Shown in pieces: positions 6,940 through 7,392 of a stretch of DNA of 7,392 bases. The notes below the pieces were generated by a model. That model worked only from the letters and a program-made list of their open reading frames with translations. It had not been told where the DNA came from and did not search any database. Source of the stretch: Bacillota bacterium (GTDB lineage Bacteria; Bacillota_A; Clostridia; Lachnospirales; Lachnospiraceae); the NCBI GenBank assembly GCA_023443925.1, contig JAEZSL010000069.1, positions 1 to 7,392 of the forward strand. Reading direction: 5' to 3'. Every line of letters starts with the position of its first letter. The stretch's first letter is position 1. The position numbers were made by a program, and so were the translations under genes.

Positions 6940-7137
6940 TTACTCAGGCTGTAAGCTTATGAACTTTGTTACGAAGCTATTTTAAATTTTAAATAAGTGA
7001 TTCGGATATGCAACTAGTAATAGCCGTTTACGGGTCAATAAAGTCCACTTGCAGTAATTTATATGCAGGACATATAATTTGCTTTGGTACAAATATGGGG
7101 TGGTTACCATTTACTGTCTTAATTAATTTTGTGCATG
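6940..7137. other. Intergenic stretch with no clear gene or terminator
   Basis: No coding frame of note and no standard terminator follows the glycosidase. The only hairpin is weak: AGCTT (6954-6958) with AAGCT (6974-6978), a 15-nt loop, followed by a mixed A/T tract rather than a T run. Confidence 0.5.
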
Positions 7138-7166
7138 TTTACATTATTTAAAAATGCCCATATGAT
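7138..7166 (+). promoter_or_regulatory. Candidate upstream promoter of the tRNA gene
   Basis: TTTACA (7138-7143), a 17-nt spacer and TATGAT (7161-7166) each match consensus at 5 of 6 positions. The start point would fall at about 7173, inside the dyad at 7169-7185. Confidence 0.55.
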
Positions 7167-7168
7167 TA

Positions 7169-7185
7169 TTGTACAAAGCGTACAA
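7169..7185. promoter_or_regulatory. Operator-like dyad TTGTAC-N5-GTACAA
   Basis: A perfect 6-bp inverted repeat with a 5-bp centre (17 bp in total) lies on the predicted start point of the promoter at 7138-7166 and 30 bp before the -35 of the second promoter. The size and symmetry suit a dimeric repressor. A lone half-site GTACAA occurs at 7087-7092. The regulator is unknown. Confidence 0.45.
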
Positions 7186-7214
7186 GGAAATATGAAAAAT
7201 TATGAAAAAAACAC

Positions 7215-7243
7215 TTGAAAACACATTTATTCTATGGTATAAT
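7215..7243 (+). promoter_or_regulatory. Strong sigma-A type promoter of tRNA-Leu
   Basis: TTGAAA (7215-7220), a 17-nt spacer and a perfect TATAAT (7238-7243), with TGG before it forming an extended -10. Transcription should start near 7250, about 43 nt before the mature tRNA. Confidence 0.85.
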
Positions 7244-7292
7244 TCATCCTTGTCAGAAGGAATTGACCTAGACATAAAAATTTAAGTCAGAT

Positions 7293-7378
7293 GCCGGCGT
7301 GGCGGAACTGGCAGACGCACAGGACTTAAAATCCTGCGGGACTAATCTCCCGTACCGGTTCGATTCCGGTCGCCGGCA
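7293..7378 (+). tRNA. tRNA-Leu, anticodon UAA
   Basis: The 86-nt gene folds as a class II tRNA. The acceptor stem GCCGGCG (7293-7299) pairs with CGCCGGC (7371-7377), with discriminator A7378. The anticodon stem CAGGA (7320-7324) pairs with TCCTG (7332-7336) around the loop CTTAAAA, giving anticodon TAA at 7327-7329. A long variable arm (CGGGA...TCCCG) follows, then the T arm ACCGG-TTCGATT-CCGGT. CCA is not encoded, so it must be added by nucleotidyltransferase. It decodes UUA, a frequent leucine codon in this AT-rich genome. A further gene could lie beyond the window edge. Confidence 0.97.
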
Positions 7379-7392
7379 TTACTTTCTAACAT

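Noticed and set aside
6948..6990. Intrinsic terminator after the glycosidase gene
   Set aside because: The stem is only 5 bp with a 15-nt loop, followed by mixed A/T rather than a T run.

Overview
The window reads as chromosome from a low-GC, Gram-positive anaerobe of the class Clostridia, most likely a member of the Lachnospiraceae. This is inferred from the gene order tilS-hpt-ftsH (classic in Firmicutes), the protein sequences, strong AGGAGG-type ribosome sites, and a tRNA gene that does not encode CCA. All recognisable genes are on the + strand.

Region 1 (1-2846) is a tight housekeeping operon: the 3' end of tilS (tRNA-Ile lysidine synthetase), hpt (hypoxanthine phosphoribosyltransferase, overlapping tilS) and complete ftsH (membrane AAA+ zinc protease, GTG start, 19 nt after hpt). 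The tilS C-terminal domain carries an unusual in-frame run of degenerate 12-bp repeats.

Region 2 (2847-4902) has about 2 kb with no convincing gene and is the most interesting part. It begins with orphan promoter-like sequences and a strong intrinsic terminator (3090-3127) that would define a short transcript of about 100-135 nt. Two very long imperfect palindromes follow, at 3144-3405 and 4561-4770. Their arms are largely different in sequence, but both have a 20-nt apical loop, and the loops match at 17 of 20 positions when one element is reverse-complemented. Two of the three differences form a compensatory pair (C-G versus G-C). Both also have a 16-bp perfect apical stem, a ragged middle and a long near-perfect basal stem. 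They therefore look like two members of one structured-element family, placed in opposite orientation around about 1.15 kb of non-coding DNA. That spacer is T-rich on the left and A-rich on the right, and it holds an array of 38-bp direct repeats.

Region 3 (4903-6939) is a monocistronic-looking, intracellular GH13 alpha-amylase/neopullulanase-type glycosidase with its own extended -10 promoter. It probably acts on imported or stored alpha-glucans.

Region 4 (6940-7392) ends in a class II tRNA-Leu(UAA) with a near-consensus promoter. A second candidate promoter lies upstream, with a perfect dyad (TTGTAC-N5-GTACAA) over its predicted start point.
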